DNA from: Sutcliffiella horikoshii | GTDB lineage: Bacteria; Bacillota; Bacilli; Bacillales; Bacillaceae_I | Assembly (NCBI GenBank): GCA_001636495.1 | Contig: KV440964.1 | Location: forward strand, 1,690,666 to 1,754,665 | Length of the DNA: 64,000 nt | Direction: 5' to 3' | In this document: positions 45,238 through 53,901 of the stretch, in pieces | How positions within the stretch are numbered: the stretch's first letter is position 1 | Layout: every line of letters begins with the position of its first letter | Notes under the pieces: model-generated | Told to the model about the DNA's origin: nothing | The model's database searches: none | What the model saw: only the letters and a program-made list of their open reading frames with translations | Translations under genes and position numbers: made by a program

Positions 45238-46542
45238 TTATTTGTTAACTGCCTTCTGTAATAACGTTTCGGTCAACAAGGACAGACTCACAGCTGATTG
45301 GTTGATTTCCTTAAAAGAATTAACAATGATAGCAAGGTCCGCTTTGTTTTTATTGAAGCGGTCAAGATAGTTGTCCATTTCCATTTTAACCGTGACAATC
45401 CCGCCCTTCACTTGGACGATATTCTGCTGGGACTGTGCGGTCACTTTGTGCATGGAGGACATCATGCTCGTCACATTGGTGATCTGCTGGTCACTCTTAT
45501 CAATCAACACTTTTATTTTGCTGCTGAGATCCTTCGAGCTTTCCGCAAGCTTTCGTACTTCGCTTGCAACAACCGCGAATCCACGACCTTCATCACCGGC
45601 ACGTGCTGCTTCAATAGAAGCATTCAGGGCAAGTAAGTTCGTTTGATCCGCGATGTTATCAATCCCCTGGGTCATCGTAATGATATCTTCAGAAACAGAT
45701 TTCAATGTGTGCATCTCTTCTAGTGACTGGCTTACTTCCTTCATGACTTTTTCAAAATTACCTACCATCTTCTCCATCTGCATTTCATTGTCATTGGTAA
45801 GATGTAAAAGGTTTTGACTGCTTTTTTGGGTCAAGTCCGTGTCCTTCAGTACTTCTTCCGCTTTTAGGGTAACCGTCTGGATAGTCTCTTCGGTCTCTGT
45901 AACGGTCCCGGCGACTTCTTCACTAATCTTTGTCAGCTCACCCTGGAGAGTACGATTGGCTTCATTGGCCTGTTCAAGCAGATCAATGCGCACATGGATA
46001 TACTCTTCCACCACTAGCTGGGAGTCAAGGTTGATGATATGTGTTAAGGCGGTGAGGGTTGTTACAAGTTCTTTAGGGGAATCCTGAAATAGCTCCACCA
46101 CTTTAGGGAGCAAGAGTGTTTGCATAGCAGAGTACGTCGCCAAAAACCAGGTAACCGGTAGATGGACACCATTATGGGTTTGTCCGATTCTTTTTCTCAT
46201 CTTGAAAAATTCCTCATCAAGCTTTCCACTCAATAAACTTTGAAAATATTGAACAAAAACAGCCTTCAGCCTTTCTTTGCTGGAATTGCTAGTAGCAACG
46301 CGCTTCATAGGCGGTTGTTTATAAAGATGTTCGAGTACTTTTTCGAGGACTTCATCCAGTAATTCAAAAACAACCGGTTTGGCATTCTGTAAAGCTTGCA
46401 GGTGCTCTTTTGTGAATCCCATATAATAAAGACGGCTTGCCAAATCAGGATCCTTTGAATGATTGATGACAGCCTGTCTGTCTGGAAACTGCATATCGGC
46501 AGTATAAGGCACCTTTTTATTTTTCTGCATAAATGAAATCAT
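45238..46542 (-). CDS. hemAT: HemAT-like globin-coupled methyl-accepting chemotaxis protein
   Basis: A 434-residue soluble aerotaxis transducer. Residues about 20-190 form a protoglobin sensor domain; His123 in [18 protein letters not shown] aligns with the haem-ligating His123 of B. subtilis HemAT. There is no transmembrane segment. The C-terminal half is a chemoreceptor coiled coil with the hairpin tip [20 protein letters not shown], then [17 protein letters not shown], which contacts CheA and CheW. I chose the ATG at 46540-46542 because AAAGGAG lies six bases upstream; the open frame extends 13 codons more. The gene is not in this position in B. subtilis. Symbol by homology. Confidence 0.87.
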   Translation of the reverse strand: MISFMQKNKKVPYTADMQFPDRQAVINHSKDPDLASRLYYMGFTKEHLQALQNAKPVVFELLDEVLEKVLEHLYKQPPMKRVATSNSSKERLKAVFVQYFQSLLSGKLDEEFFKMRKRIGQTHNGVHLPVTWFLATYSAMQTLLLPKVVELFQDSPKELVTTLTALTHIINLDSQLVVEEYIHVRIDLLEQANEANRTLQGELTKISEEVAGTVTETEETIQTVTLKAEEVLKDTDLTQKSSQNLLHLTNDNEMQMEKMVGNFEKVMKEVSQSLEEMHTLKSVSEDIITMTQGIDNIADQTNLLALNASIEAARAGDEGRGFAVVASEVRKLAESSKDLSSKIKVLIDKSDQQITNVTSMMSSMHKVTAQSQQNIVQVKGGIVTVKMEMDNYLDRFNKNKADLAIIVNSFKEINQSAVSLSLLTETLLQKAVNK

Positions 46543-46648
46543 ATGTATCTCCTTTAGAGTAGGAATTGGTAGAATATTCATATCTTTATGTCTTATTATG
46601 GAGGAAAAGGGGGAAATAAGCTACAAGAAATGTGTCGATAGTCGAAAT

Positions 46649-46683
46649 AAAAAACTGCCACAGGATATGTGAGCAGTTTTTGA
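46649..46683. terminator. Terminator-like hairpin after the 62-residue gene
   Basis: AAAACTGCCACA pairs with TGTGAGCAGTTTT across GGATA (one mismatch), with A- and T-runs on both sides. It lies just beyond the stop of the small minus-strand gene and would serve that strand. Confidence 0.7.
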
Positions 46684-46688
46684 AGGAA

Positions 46689-46877
46689 CTAAATCCATTC
46701 CAAATGAAAACAAATGGCGACGACAATACAGATGGCCAAAATCAGAACGTCGAAGGTTGTGGGAAGAAAGATGGTACGTATTCCCTGAAACACACAGATA
46801 GGAATGATGAATTGCGCACATACACCTCGAACCTGTCTCAGCCAAGGCGGCAAGGAATAGGGGTTGTATTTTCGCAT
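46689..46877 (-). CDS. Small membrane protein, 62 residues
   Basis: A short minus-strand gene with an excellent ribosome binding site (AAAGGAGG, six bases before ATG) and a terminator hairpin directly after its stop, both arguing that it is real. The product has a basic, proline-containing N-terminus (MRKYNPYSLPPWLRQVRG) and two hydrophobic segments (VCAQFIIPICVFQGI and FDVLILAICIVVAICFHL). Similar small two-helix proteins occur in Bacillus without assigned function. I do not recognise the family with certainty. Confidence 0.72.
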   Translation of the reverse strand: MRKYNPYSLPPWLRQVRGVCAQFIIPICVFQGIRTIFLPTTFDVLILAICIVVAICFHLEWI

Positions 46878-47010
46878 AAGGTACCTCCTTTAAAGCACAC
46901 TTTTCTCGAAGTATATATACCTAAGATATGATTGGGAGCGGAAAATAGTGCCCAAATCGGAACAAATATTTAATTTTGTGCATAACTTAATAAAAAATTG
47001 GAGAAGCTTA

Positions 47011-47040
47011 TTGACTATTAGCATATCCTTTATGTAACAT
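47011..47040 (+). promoter_or_regulatory. Sigma-A promoter of the valS leader
   Basis: TTGACT is separated by 18 bp from TAACAT, directly upstream of the T-box leader. Confidence 0.6.
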
Positions 47041-47049
47041 AGTAAGGTA

Positions 47050-47288
47050 ATAAGATAACGATCAAATACAGTGACAGGGAAGAGTACAATGCCTGGCTCC
47101 TTTAGAGAGGGAAACCATCAGCTGAAAGGTTTCTCAGGATAGTCGGATTGGAAGGTCGCCCTCGAGTAGTTTCAGCGAACGCGTTATGTTCAGTAGTTGA
47201 AACCGGTGGAGAGCCGTTAACAGATTTGAGTGTACAGGGAAAAGTCTATCTTTTTCACCCTGTAAAAAAAGGTGGTACCGCGAAACTT
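47050..47288 (+). ncRNA. T-box leader (valine) of valS
   Basis: A tRNA-sensing leader. The conserved blocks are in order: GGGAAGAGTA (47078), AGAGAGGGAAACC (47104) with GCTGAAAGGTTTC, the specifier region GGAAGGTCG with codon GTC for valine at 47155-47157, and the antiterminator T-box AGGTGGTACCGCG near 47269-47282. Uncharged tRNA-Val binding would stabilise the antiterminator and allow valS transcription. An overlapping short open frame (47148-47351) is not a gene. Confidence 0.93.
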
Positions 47289-47331
47289 AACTCCTTTCGT
47301 CCTTTTATTTGGATGAAGGGAGTTTTTTATT
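47288..47331 (+). terminator. T-box-controlled terminator of valS leader
   Basis: AACTCCTTTCGTCC pairs with GGATGAAGGGAGTT (with G-U and mismatch) across TTTTATTT and is followed by six T. It competes with the antiterminator. Confidence 0.88.
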
Positions 47332-47349
47332 TTGGTTTTGGAGTTCCAT

Positions 47350-47493
47350 AGCTGGTGATTGGAGCGAAAGGCGAAGACTCCGGCGGGAGGTAGCGGTAGA
47401 CTTGAGACCCCGCAGGCGGAGCCGAGGAGGCTCAAGCACCGCCCCGCGGAAAGCGAAGCCTGGCGCGGAAATCAACAGCGGTGGTAAGCAGAA
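47350..47493 (+). repeat. Structured intergenic element, copy 10 (in valS leader)
   Basis: It begins GCTGGTGATT and ends AATCAACAGC. Internal helices are AGGC/GCCT, GCGGT/ACCGC and CTTGAG/CTCAAG. It lies between the T-box terminator and the valS ribosome binding site, so it is part of the valS mRNA. Confidence 0.83.
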
Positions 47494-47525
47494 CCGTTTT
47501 TTAAAAGAGAACAGGAGGAATTAGG

Positions 47526-50174
47526 ATGGAAATGAATGAAGTAAACCTTCCGACAAAATACGATCCACAAACAATCGAAAAAAACCGTTATCAATACTGG
47601 CTGGATGGCCGCTTTTTTGAAGCGACAAACGACCAGGACAAAACACCATACACAATCGTTATTCCACCACCAAACGTAACAGGCCGCCTTCACCTTGGCC
47701 ACGCATGGGACACGACCCTGCAAGACATCATCACGCGCATGAAGCGCATGCAAGGTTTTGACGTGCTATGGCTACCAGGTATGGACCATGCGGGAATCGC
47801 GACTCAAGCGAAAGTAGACGAAAAGCTTCGTAACCAAGGAATCAACCGCTATGACCTTGGCCGTGAAAAATTCATGGAAGAAGCGTGGAAATGGAAAGAC
47901 GAATACGCGCAACATATACGCCAACAATGGTCCAAGCTAGGTCTTGGCTTGGATTACAGCCGCGAGCGCTTCACATTGGACGAAGGGCTTTCTAAAGCGG
48001 TTAACGAAGTATTCGTATCGCTTTATAAAAAAGGCCTAATCTACCGCGGGGAATACATCATCAACTGGGATCCTGCAACGAAAACAGCCCTTTCTGATAT
48101 CGAGGTAATTCACCAGGATGTTCAAGGTGCCTTCTATCACATGAGATACCCTCTAACAGATGGTTCCGGCTCCATTGAAATTGCGACAACGCGTCCGGAA
48201 ACGATGCTTGGAGATTCTGCGGTTGCAGTTCATCCTGAAGACGAGCGCTACAAGCATCTGATCGGGAAAATGGTGACACTGCCTATCACAGGCCGTGAGA
48301 TTCCAATCGTTGCCGATGATTACGTAGACATGGAGTTTGGTTCCGGTGCCGTAAAAATCACGCCTGCCCATGACCCGAACGACTTTGAAATCGGGAACCG
48401 TCATAACTTAGAGCGAATCTTGGTTATGCACGAAGACGGTAGCATGAACGAGAAAGCTGGCAAATACAAGGGAATGGATCGTTTCGAATGCCGTAAGCAG
48501 CTTGTTAAAGATTTGCAAGAAAGTGGCGTTCTTTTCAAAATCGAAGAGCATTTGCATTCTGTTGGTCACAGTGAGCGAAGTGGAGCAGTTGTTGAACCGT
48601 ACCTTTCCACACAGTGGTTTGTTAAAATGCAGCCGCTAGCGGATAAGGCGATTGACCTTCAATCTCAAGAAGACAAGGTTAATTTCGTACCGAACCGCTT
48701 TGAGAACACATACATGCGCTGGATGGAAAATATCCGCGACTGGTGTATCTCCCGTCAATTATGGTGGGGCCACCGAATTCCGGCTTGGTATAACAAAGAA
48801 ACAGGAGAGATCCATGTTGACCATAACCCACCGGAAAATATCGAAAATTGGGAGCAGGATACGGACGTTCTTGATACATGGTTCAGTTCCGCGTTATGGC
48901 CGTTCTCTACAATGGGCTGGCCGGAAACGGAATCAATGGACTATCAACGTTACTATCCAACAAGTACCTTAGTAACAGGGTATGATATCATTTTCTTCTG
49001 GGTTTCCCGTATGATTTTCCAAGGACTTGAATTCACTGGCGAGCGTCCATTTAAAGATGTTCTAATTCACGGACTTGTTCGTGATGAGGAAGGCCGCAAG
49101 ATGAGTAAATCCCTTGGAAACGGTGTGGATCCAATGGATGTTATTGAGAAGTACGGAGCGGATTCCCTGCGTTACTTCCTATCTACTGGAAGCTCTCCTG
49201 GTCAGGACTTGCGCTTCAGTTATGAAAAAGTAGAGTCTACTTGGAATTTTGCCAACAAGATCTGGAACGCTTCCCGTTTTGCATTGATGAACATGGGTGA
49301 CATGAAATTTGAGGATATCGATATGAGCGGTGAGAAATCTGTTGCAGACAAGTGGATCCTGACTCGTTTGAACGAAACAATTGAGACAGTAACGAAGCTT
49401 GCGGAGAAATATGAGTTCGGTGAAGTGGGCCGTGCCCTTTACAACTTCATCTGGGATGATTTCTGTGACTGGTATATCGAAATGGCGAAGATTCCATTGT
49501 ACGGCGAAGATGAAGCGGCGAAAAAGACAACTCGTTCTATTTTAGCTTACGTATTGGATAACACGATGCGCCTGTTGCATCCGTTCATGCCATTCATCAC
49601 TGAGGAGATCTGGCAACAGCTTCCTCATGAAGGCGAGTCCATCACGGTTGCAAAATGGCCGGAAGTTCGCGATGAGTTGACAGACAAAGAAGCGGCAGCA
49701 GATATGCGTTTACTTGTGGACATCATCCGAAGCGTACGTAACGTTCGTGCAGAAGTGAACACGCCAATGAGCAAGCAGGTTAAACTGCTAGTTAAAGCGA
49801 AAACTTCTGAGATTGCTGAGAAGCTTGAAAATAACCGTTCTTACCTTGAGCGCTTCTGTAACCCAAGCGAGTTGTTAATTGGAACAGATGTTGCATTGGA
49901 TGCTGGCGAAAAGGCGATGACAGCGGTTGTGACAGGAGCGGAGTTGATTCTTCCGTTGCTAGGGCTGATCAATATTGACGAAGAAATTGCTCGTCTGAAC
50001 AAGGAGCTTGCGAAGCTTGATAAAGAAGTGGAGCGCGTGCAGAAGAAGCTTTCCAATCAAGGGTTCATTGCGAAGGCACCTGCGAATGTTATTGAAGAAG
50101 AGAAAGCAAAAGAACAAGATTATGTTGAAAAGCGTGATGCTGTTCAAGCTCGTATTGATGAGTTGAAGGGATAA
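47526..50174 (+). CDS. valS: Valyl-tRNA synthetase
   Basis: An 882-residue class I aminoacyl-tRNA synthetase. The HIGH-type motif is [16 protein letters not shown] (near residue 45) and the KMSKS loop is [14 protein letters not shown]. The CP1 editing domain occupies the central third ([20 protein letters not shown]). The tail is a coiled coil ([20 protein letters not shown]) typical of ValRS. The start has AGGAGG upstream. Expression is expected to follow tRNA-Val charging through the upstream T-box. Confidence 0.98.
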   Translation: MEMNEVNLPTKYDPQTIEKNRYQYWLDGRFFEATNDQDKTPYTIVIPPPNVTGRLHLGHAWDTTLQDIITRMKRMQGFDVLWLPGMDHAGIATQAKVDEKLRNQGINRYDLGREKFMEEAWKWKDEYAQHIRQQWSKLGLGLDYSRERFTLDEGLSKAVNEVFVSLYKKGLIYRGEYIINWDPATKTALSDIEVIHQDVQGAFYHMRYPLTDGSGSIEIATTRPETMLGDSAVAVHPEDERYKHLIGKMVTLPITGREIPIVADDYVDMEFGSGAVKITPAHDPNDFEIGNRHNLERILVMHEDGSMNEKAGKYKGMDRFECRKQLVKDLQESGVLFKIEEHLHSVGHSERSGAVVEPYLSTQWFVKMQPLADKAIDLQSQEDKVNFVPNRFENTYMRWMENIRDWCISRQLWWGHRIPAWYNKETGEIHVDHNPPENIENWEQDTDVLDTWFSSALWPFSTMGWPETESMDYQRYYPTSTLVTGYDIIFFWVSRMIFQGLEFTGERPFKDVLIHGLVRDEEGRKMSKSLGNGVDPMDVIEKYGADSLRYFLSTGSSPGQDLRFSYEKVESTWNFANKIWNASRFALMNMGDMKFEDIDMSGEKSVADKWILTRLNETIETVTKLAEKYEFGEVGRALYNFIWDDFCDWYIEMAKIPLYGEDEAAKKTTRSILAYVLDNTMRLLHPFMPFITEEIWQQLPHEGESITVAKWPEVRDELTDKEAAADMRLLVDIIRSVRNVRAEVNTPMSKQVKLLVKAKTSEIAEKLENNRSYLERFCNPSELLIGTDVALDAGEKAMTAVVTGAELILPLLGLINIDEEIARLNKELAKLDKEVERVQKKLSNQGFIAKAPANVIEEEKAKEQDYVEKRDAVQARIDELKG

Positions 50175-50192
50175 GTGCTTGATTAAAATAAG

Positions 50193-50242
50193 ATCCTGGG
50201 TGGATGTCCTTTTGTAGGGGATGTCTGCTTGGGATTTTTTTG
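50193..50242 (+). terminator. Terminator of valS, rich in G-U pairs
   Basis: ATCCTGGGTGGATGTCC pairs over 17 bp with the segment at 50217-50235 (GGATGTCTGCTTGGGAT) only if several G-U pairs are allowed, then seven T follow. The stem is strong in plus-strand RNA but poor on the other strand. Confidence 0.8.
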
Positions 50243-50330
50243 TAGGCGTGGGAGTTTAGGAGTGGTGGAGGATGCAGTGTATGTGTGTGTGGATGTCGAA
50301 TTTTGTTGAAAGTTAGAATAGAGCTTGTGA

Positions 50331-50430
50331 ACGGTAGAATCCCACCCGGTAACGCTAGAAGTAGGAGACTAAACCGTAGAAGTAAGCTCGGGAAATTGAG
50401 AAGTAAATCTGGGAAATTAACAATGCCCTA
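50331..50430 (+). repeat. Tandem array of about five 20-21 bp units
   Basis: Units such as TAACGCTAGAAGTAGGAGAC, TAAACCGTAGAAGTAAGCTC and GGGAAATTGAGAAGTAAATC recur at 20-21 bp. GGTAGAAGTAAGCTCGGGAA-type sequence is the reverse complement of the array after hemL. Confidence 0.7.
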
Positions 50431-50526
50431 AGAATCCTCAAAAACTATAGAATCCAAAATTTCAAACCAAAAAACTGCTCCTGCCCTCCCAAGTCCACAA
50501 GACCAAGAGATTGCCGAAGCATATAT

Positions 50527-51861
50527 CTATCCAATATCCATCAAGGAATCCTTCCAGATCTCTTTGGCGCTGCCGATCATCGACTGAGTTCCAACAACAA
50601 AGATGAGAGTAGGCTCAAAAGTCCGCACCAGTGTAACTGCCTCTGATAGAAAGCCGACTTCCATCGCTCCCTCTTGATATTTCCGAGCAACTGCAAGTGC
50701 ATCAGTAGGAAATGCTTTGTGCGAATTATCGGGCTTCGTCACAACCAAAATATTCGAAAACTCACTACAAACCTCTATGACCCCTTCATAATCCTTGTTT
50801 TCGGGGACGGCTATGATGGTGGCTACTTTCGTTGCGTCTACAAGTGGGAGTATTTCTTTTAGATAAGTAGCAGAAACGCGATTGATGGAGCCATCCAACA
50901 CGACGGTCGGGTGTTCCTCCACCACTTCCAATCTTCCAGGCCAACGTAACTCTCGAAAACAATCATTTAGCATAGCTTCGGTGATTGGTTCGCCAATGAC
51001 TGTTTCACAGGCCCGTATGGCTAATGAAGCATTTTCAACTTGAAAGGAGCCCAGCAACGGTAGGGTGATTTTTTCATATGTACCTATCTTGGTTTGTAGA
51101 GAAAAAGTGCTTCCTTGCAAGCTTGAACTCTTCAAAATGGGTAAAAAATCTTCATCAAAAAACCATGCATGCCGGAGAAGATTTTTCTTCAACATCTTCC
51201 TAACGGTTTCCGATTGATTTCCTACTATCGCATGTTCCGTGCATTCCTTCACAATCCCAGCTTTATGCCCGACAATCTCCTCGAGCGAATTTCCCAGGTA
51301 ACCTAAATGTTCTTCCATCACTTTTGAAATGACAGCCCATTTGTTATCTAAAACGTTTGTATCATCATAAGTACCGCCGCGGCCAATTTCAATGACATTG
51401 ATATCTGTCTCTTGCTCCTTAAAATGGGCGAGGGCAATAGATAGTAGAATGCCTGTCGGACCTAGATATTGCCTAGGGTTTGTGATGGATGCAAGTATCT
51501 TTTCAATAGCAGGCACCTGATGATTTAGGTGGCTTAGAAACACTTCATCAGAAATGGCTTTCCCGTTCACACGGATCCGTTCGTTATAATCCACAAGGTG
51601 AGGGGAGGTGTAGAGACCAACCTTGTACCCCTGTTGCTGTAGGATAGCGGCAATCATTCTAGATGTGGAGCCTTTACCTTTACTTCCTGTCACCAGGATG
51701 ACTTTCTCCTTTGGAGGGAGAAGCCCTAAGCTGGTTAACAGTTCCTTCGTTAAATGGGGAGACCGGATGATCGCGTCATCCACTTCTTCCTGATGGGGCT
51801 TTGCGTTTAGAAAGGAAGCGTACACGTAGGGGAGGGCTTCTTTCATATCGTGAAATTTCAT
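50527..51861 (-). CDS. Mur ligase family protein, folylpolyglutamate-synthase-like
   Basis: A 444-residue ATP-dependent amide ligase of the Mur/FPGS superfamily. The P-loop reads VTGSKGKGSTSRMIAAIL (near residue 58), followed by the FPGS-like segment TSPHLVDYNERIRVNGKAIS. IEIGRGGTYDDTNVL and EHLGYLGNSLEEIVGHKAGI correspond to the metal and ATP regions. The C-terminal DGAHN motif of FolC is replaced by DGSINR, so it is probably not the folate enzyme, which is encoded nearby. The start has AAAGGTGG upstream. It follows two ATP-grasp genes on the same strand, with a structured repeat between. Substrate unknown; a peptide-like product is plausible. Confidence 0.82.
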   Translation of the reverse strand: MKFHDMKEALPYVYASFLNAKPHQEEVDDAIIRSPHLTKELLTSLGLLPPKEKVILVTGSKGKGSTSRMIAAILQQQGYKVGLYTSPHLVDYNERIRVNGKAISDEVFLSHLNHQVPAIEKILASITNPRQYLGPTGILLSIALAHFKEQETDINVIEIGRGGTYDDTNVLDNKWAVISKVMEEHLGYLGNSLEEIVGHKAGIVKECTEHAIVGNQSETVRKMLKKNLLRHAWFFDEDFLPILKSSSLQGSTFSLQTKIGTYEKITLPLLGSFQVENASLAIRACETVIGEPITEAMLNDCFRELRWPGRLEVVEEHPTVVLDGSINRVSATYLKEILPLVDATKVATIIAVPENKDYEGVIEVCSEFSNILVVTKPDNSHKAFPTDALAVARKYQEGAMEVGFLSEAVTLVRTFEPTLIFVVGTQSMIGSAKEIWKDSLMDIG

Positions 51862-51892
51862 GATACACCACCTTTAATTTAATCTTTGTAAA

Positions 51893-52027
51893 GCGCCGCT
51901 GTAGATTTCCGCACTGGGCTTCGCTTTCCGCGGGGCGGTGCTTGAGCCTCCTCACTTCGTTGCGGGGTCTCAAGTCTACCGCTACCTCCCGCCGGAGTCT
52001 TCGCCCTGTGCTCCAATCTACAGCTAG
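51893..52027 (-). repeat. Structured intergenic element, copy 11 (inverted)
   Basis: Read on the minus strand the ends pair as GCTGTAGATT/AATCTACAGC. The second helix is CACAGGGC/GCCCAGTG with one central mismatch, then GCGGT/ACCGC and CTTGAG/CTCAAG. It lies between the second ATP-grasp gene and the Mur-ligase-like gene. Confidence 0.86.
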
Positions 52028-52030
52028 AAT

Positions 52031-52903
52031 CTACCACTTTGCTTCAAGCTTCTCCAAAATATATTCCATGTACAGCTTCACAATGTTGATATCGGTTGTC
52101 TGACACAGCATCCGGCAGCCGACGACATCCTCGATTTCATTGAAGAGGAGCTGTCCTTCCTCGTTAAATAAGAAATCAACGCCGACAAGTCCGAAATCGA
52201 AATGTTCTATGATTTTCTCCACCAATTGTTGCTCTTCTTCACTTAACTTGTAAACTTCAACCGAGCCCCCTAGGGAGAAGTTTGCTTTGAAACTATTCTC
52301 ATTGGTACGCAGGACAGCTGCTACAATCTTTTTACCAAGCACATAAACTCGCAGGTCCTTTCCTGGTACAGCGGCCAGTGGTTGAACAACGAGCGGGAGG
52401 GAGGAAAGCTCTTCCCGGGTGGTCTCCAACTGCTTTTCATTTTCTACTAAAAACACCTCGACTCCACCTCTGCCGGTTGCCGACTTCACCACAAACGGAT
52501 AGGGGAGTGGGAGGAGTCCAGGTTGAAGTTCGTCCGACGTCACAAAAAAAGTCTCAAGCATCGGGATCCCTTTTCCAGCTAAAAACTGATGTGTTTTTGC
52601 TTTGTCATTACAAATTGCTGCCACCTGGTGGGAATTAAAGCATGGGATGTTCATCCGCTCCAATTGCTCACTGAATAGGGGGGCAATATTTCGCATGATG
52701 ACAAAGTCGGGAGCGGCAGCAGTTTGCCCAGCCATCATTATTTCCAACTCACTATCCCTTACACCAAAGGATATCTGGGACTGAAGCAGGAACGTCAAAT
52801 CTATATTCAGCACTTCGGATTCTTCCATAAACCATTGGATAAATGATTCGTTCTTTTTGGAGTGTTCTTCTTCGTATATAAGCCAACCTTTTTTTCTCAT
52901 CAT
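52031..52903 (-). CDS. RimK-like ATP-grasp protein B
   Basis: A 290-residue ATP-grasp ligase. A divergent N-terminal preATP-grasp domain (MMRKKGWLIYEEE) precedes NIPCFNSHQVAAICNDKAKT, typical of RimK-like proteins. The ATP-binding fold follows: PFVVKSATGRGGVEVFLVEN, PLVVQPLAAVPGKDLRVYVL, and the metal-binding region GLVGVDFLFNEEGQLLFNEI. The usual terminal NE-x-N appears as NEIEDVVGCR, so the last metal ligand is altered. The start used here overlaps the upstream stop by four bases (ATGA). Such enzymes join a carboxylate to an amine via acylphosphate; the substrates are unknown. Confidence 0.8.
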   Translation of the reverse strand: MMRKKGWLIYEEEHSKKNESFIQWFMEESEVLNIDLTFLLQSQISFGVRDSELEIMMAGQTAAAPDFVIMRNIAPLFSEQLERMNIPCFNSHQVAAICNDKAKTHQFLAGKGIPMLETFFVTSDELQPGLLPLPYPFVVKSATGRGGVEVFLVENEKQLETTREELSSLPLVVQPLAAVPGKDLRVYVLGKKIVAAVLRTNENSFKANFSLGGSVEVYKLSEEEQQLVEKIIEHFDFGLVGVDFLFNEEGQLLFNEIEDVVGCRMLCQTTDINIVKLYMEYILEKLEAKW

Positions 52904-53799
52904 CTCGACTCTTTCCATTTTTTTATAATATGGGGGACAATATAGGTTGCGACATTAATTCCGGTATAGCTGCGGACGGCTTTGAAATGGGCGTTGGAGT
53001 TGATTTCACAGACAAGCGGCGAGCCATCTGCTCCAATCAACAGATCCACTCCGGCAAAGTCCGCTCCCACAAGCTGCGTGCTTTTGATCGCTATCTCTGT
53101 TTCATATGCGGTAGGTTCATACTTGATCATCCTACCCCCATTGCCGACATTGGCACGAAAATCTGTCTCTGATATTCGCATCACAGACGCGACAACTTGA
53201 TCCCCCACGACATTCAAGCGGATATCTTTGCCTGAACTTGAAGCGATGAACTCTTGCAGTAGAAAAGGACGGTTCCCCATATCCTTCACTTTCTCGAGAA
53301 GTTCTTCCATAGTATGAACTAGGTACACTTGCATGCCGAATGAACCAAAGGCTTCTTTCACTACGTGTGGAAAACCGAGGAATTCACCAGCACGGTAAAA
53401 TGGTTCATAATCTTCGTGAGCATGAAAAACAAAGGGAGCCAATAGAGTTTTAGGCATCGGAATGCCTTTTCCAGCAAGTGCTTGGAAAGTGAGTGATTTA
53501 TTATCGCAAATCTCGATGCAAGTGGCGCTGTTATAGACAGGTATGCCCATCATTTCAAGATGTTTGGCGAGAACCACATCTTTATCAAAAAAAATGATGA
53601 AATCCGGAAGCGGTTCGTCGAGAGCACGTACTAGCTCCGGCTTTCCATCCACAATGGCGGGAATCAGTTGATTGTTTTTTACAAGTTTGCTGGCGATGGA
53701 ATGCTCTATTGCCACATTATTAATCCATGTAGCCATCTCGATAAATTTTTCTTCAGGAAGGTTTCCGTTGTATATAATCCAGCAAAGGTATTTTGACAT
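52900..53799 (-). CDS. RimK-like ATP-grasp protein A
   Basis: A 299-residue ATP-grasp ligase, paralogous to the next gene. It starts MSKYLCWIIYNGNLPEEKF; the preATP domain ends in GIPVYNSATCIEICDNKSLT. The ATP-grasp core has GFPHVVKEAFGSFGMQVYLV, RPFLLQEFIASSSGKDIRLN, ADFAGVDLLIGADGSPLVCE and the canonical end EINSNAHFKAV, including the conserved N-x-N metal ligands. It therefore looks catalytically intact. The ATG at 53797-53799 has GAGGG seven bases upstream; the open frame continues 19 codons further. It is first of the minus-strand cluster and divergent from folC (about 100 bp between starts). Confidence 0.83.
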   Translation of the reverse strand: MSKYLCWIIYNGNLPEEKFIEMATWINNVAIEHSIASKLVKNNQLIPAIVDGKPELVRALDEPLPDFIIFFDKDVVLAKHLEMMGIPVYNSATCIEICDNKSLTFQALAGKGIPMPKTLLAPFVFHAHEDYEPFYRAGEFLGFPHVVKEAFGSFGMQVYLVHTMEELLEKVKDMGNRPFLLQEFIASSSGKDIRLNVVGDQVVASVMRISETDFRANVGNGGRMIKYEPTAYETEIAIKSTQLVGADFAGVDLLIGADGSPLVCEINSNAHFKAVRSYTGINVATYIVPHIIKKWKESR

Positions 53800-53901
53800 G
53801 GTAAAGCCCTCGTTTTCTATGATAAAGTTTGCTATAACAATAATAATGAGTAACATCCATTATTTTACCTAAGGAATTGTCGATTGAAAAGGAGTTGCAA
53901 T

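Noticed and set aside
47148-47351. A 67-codon open frame in the valS leader
   Set aside because: It is part of the T-box RNA and its terminator.
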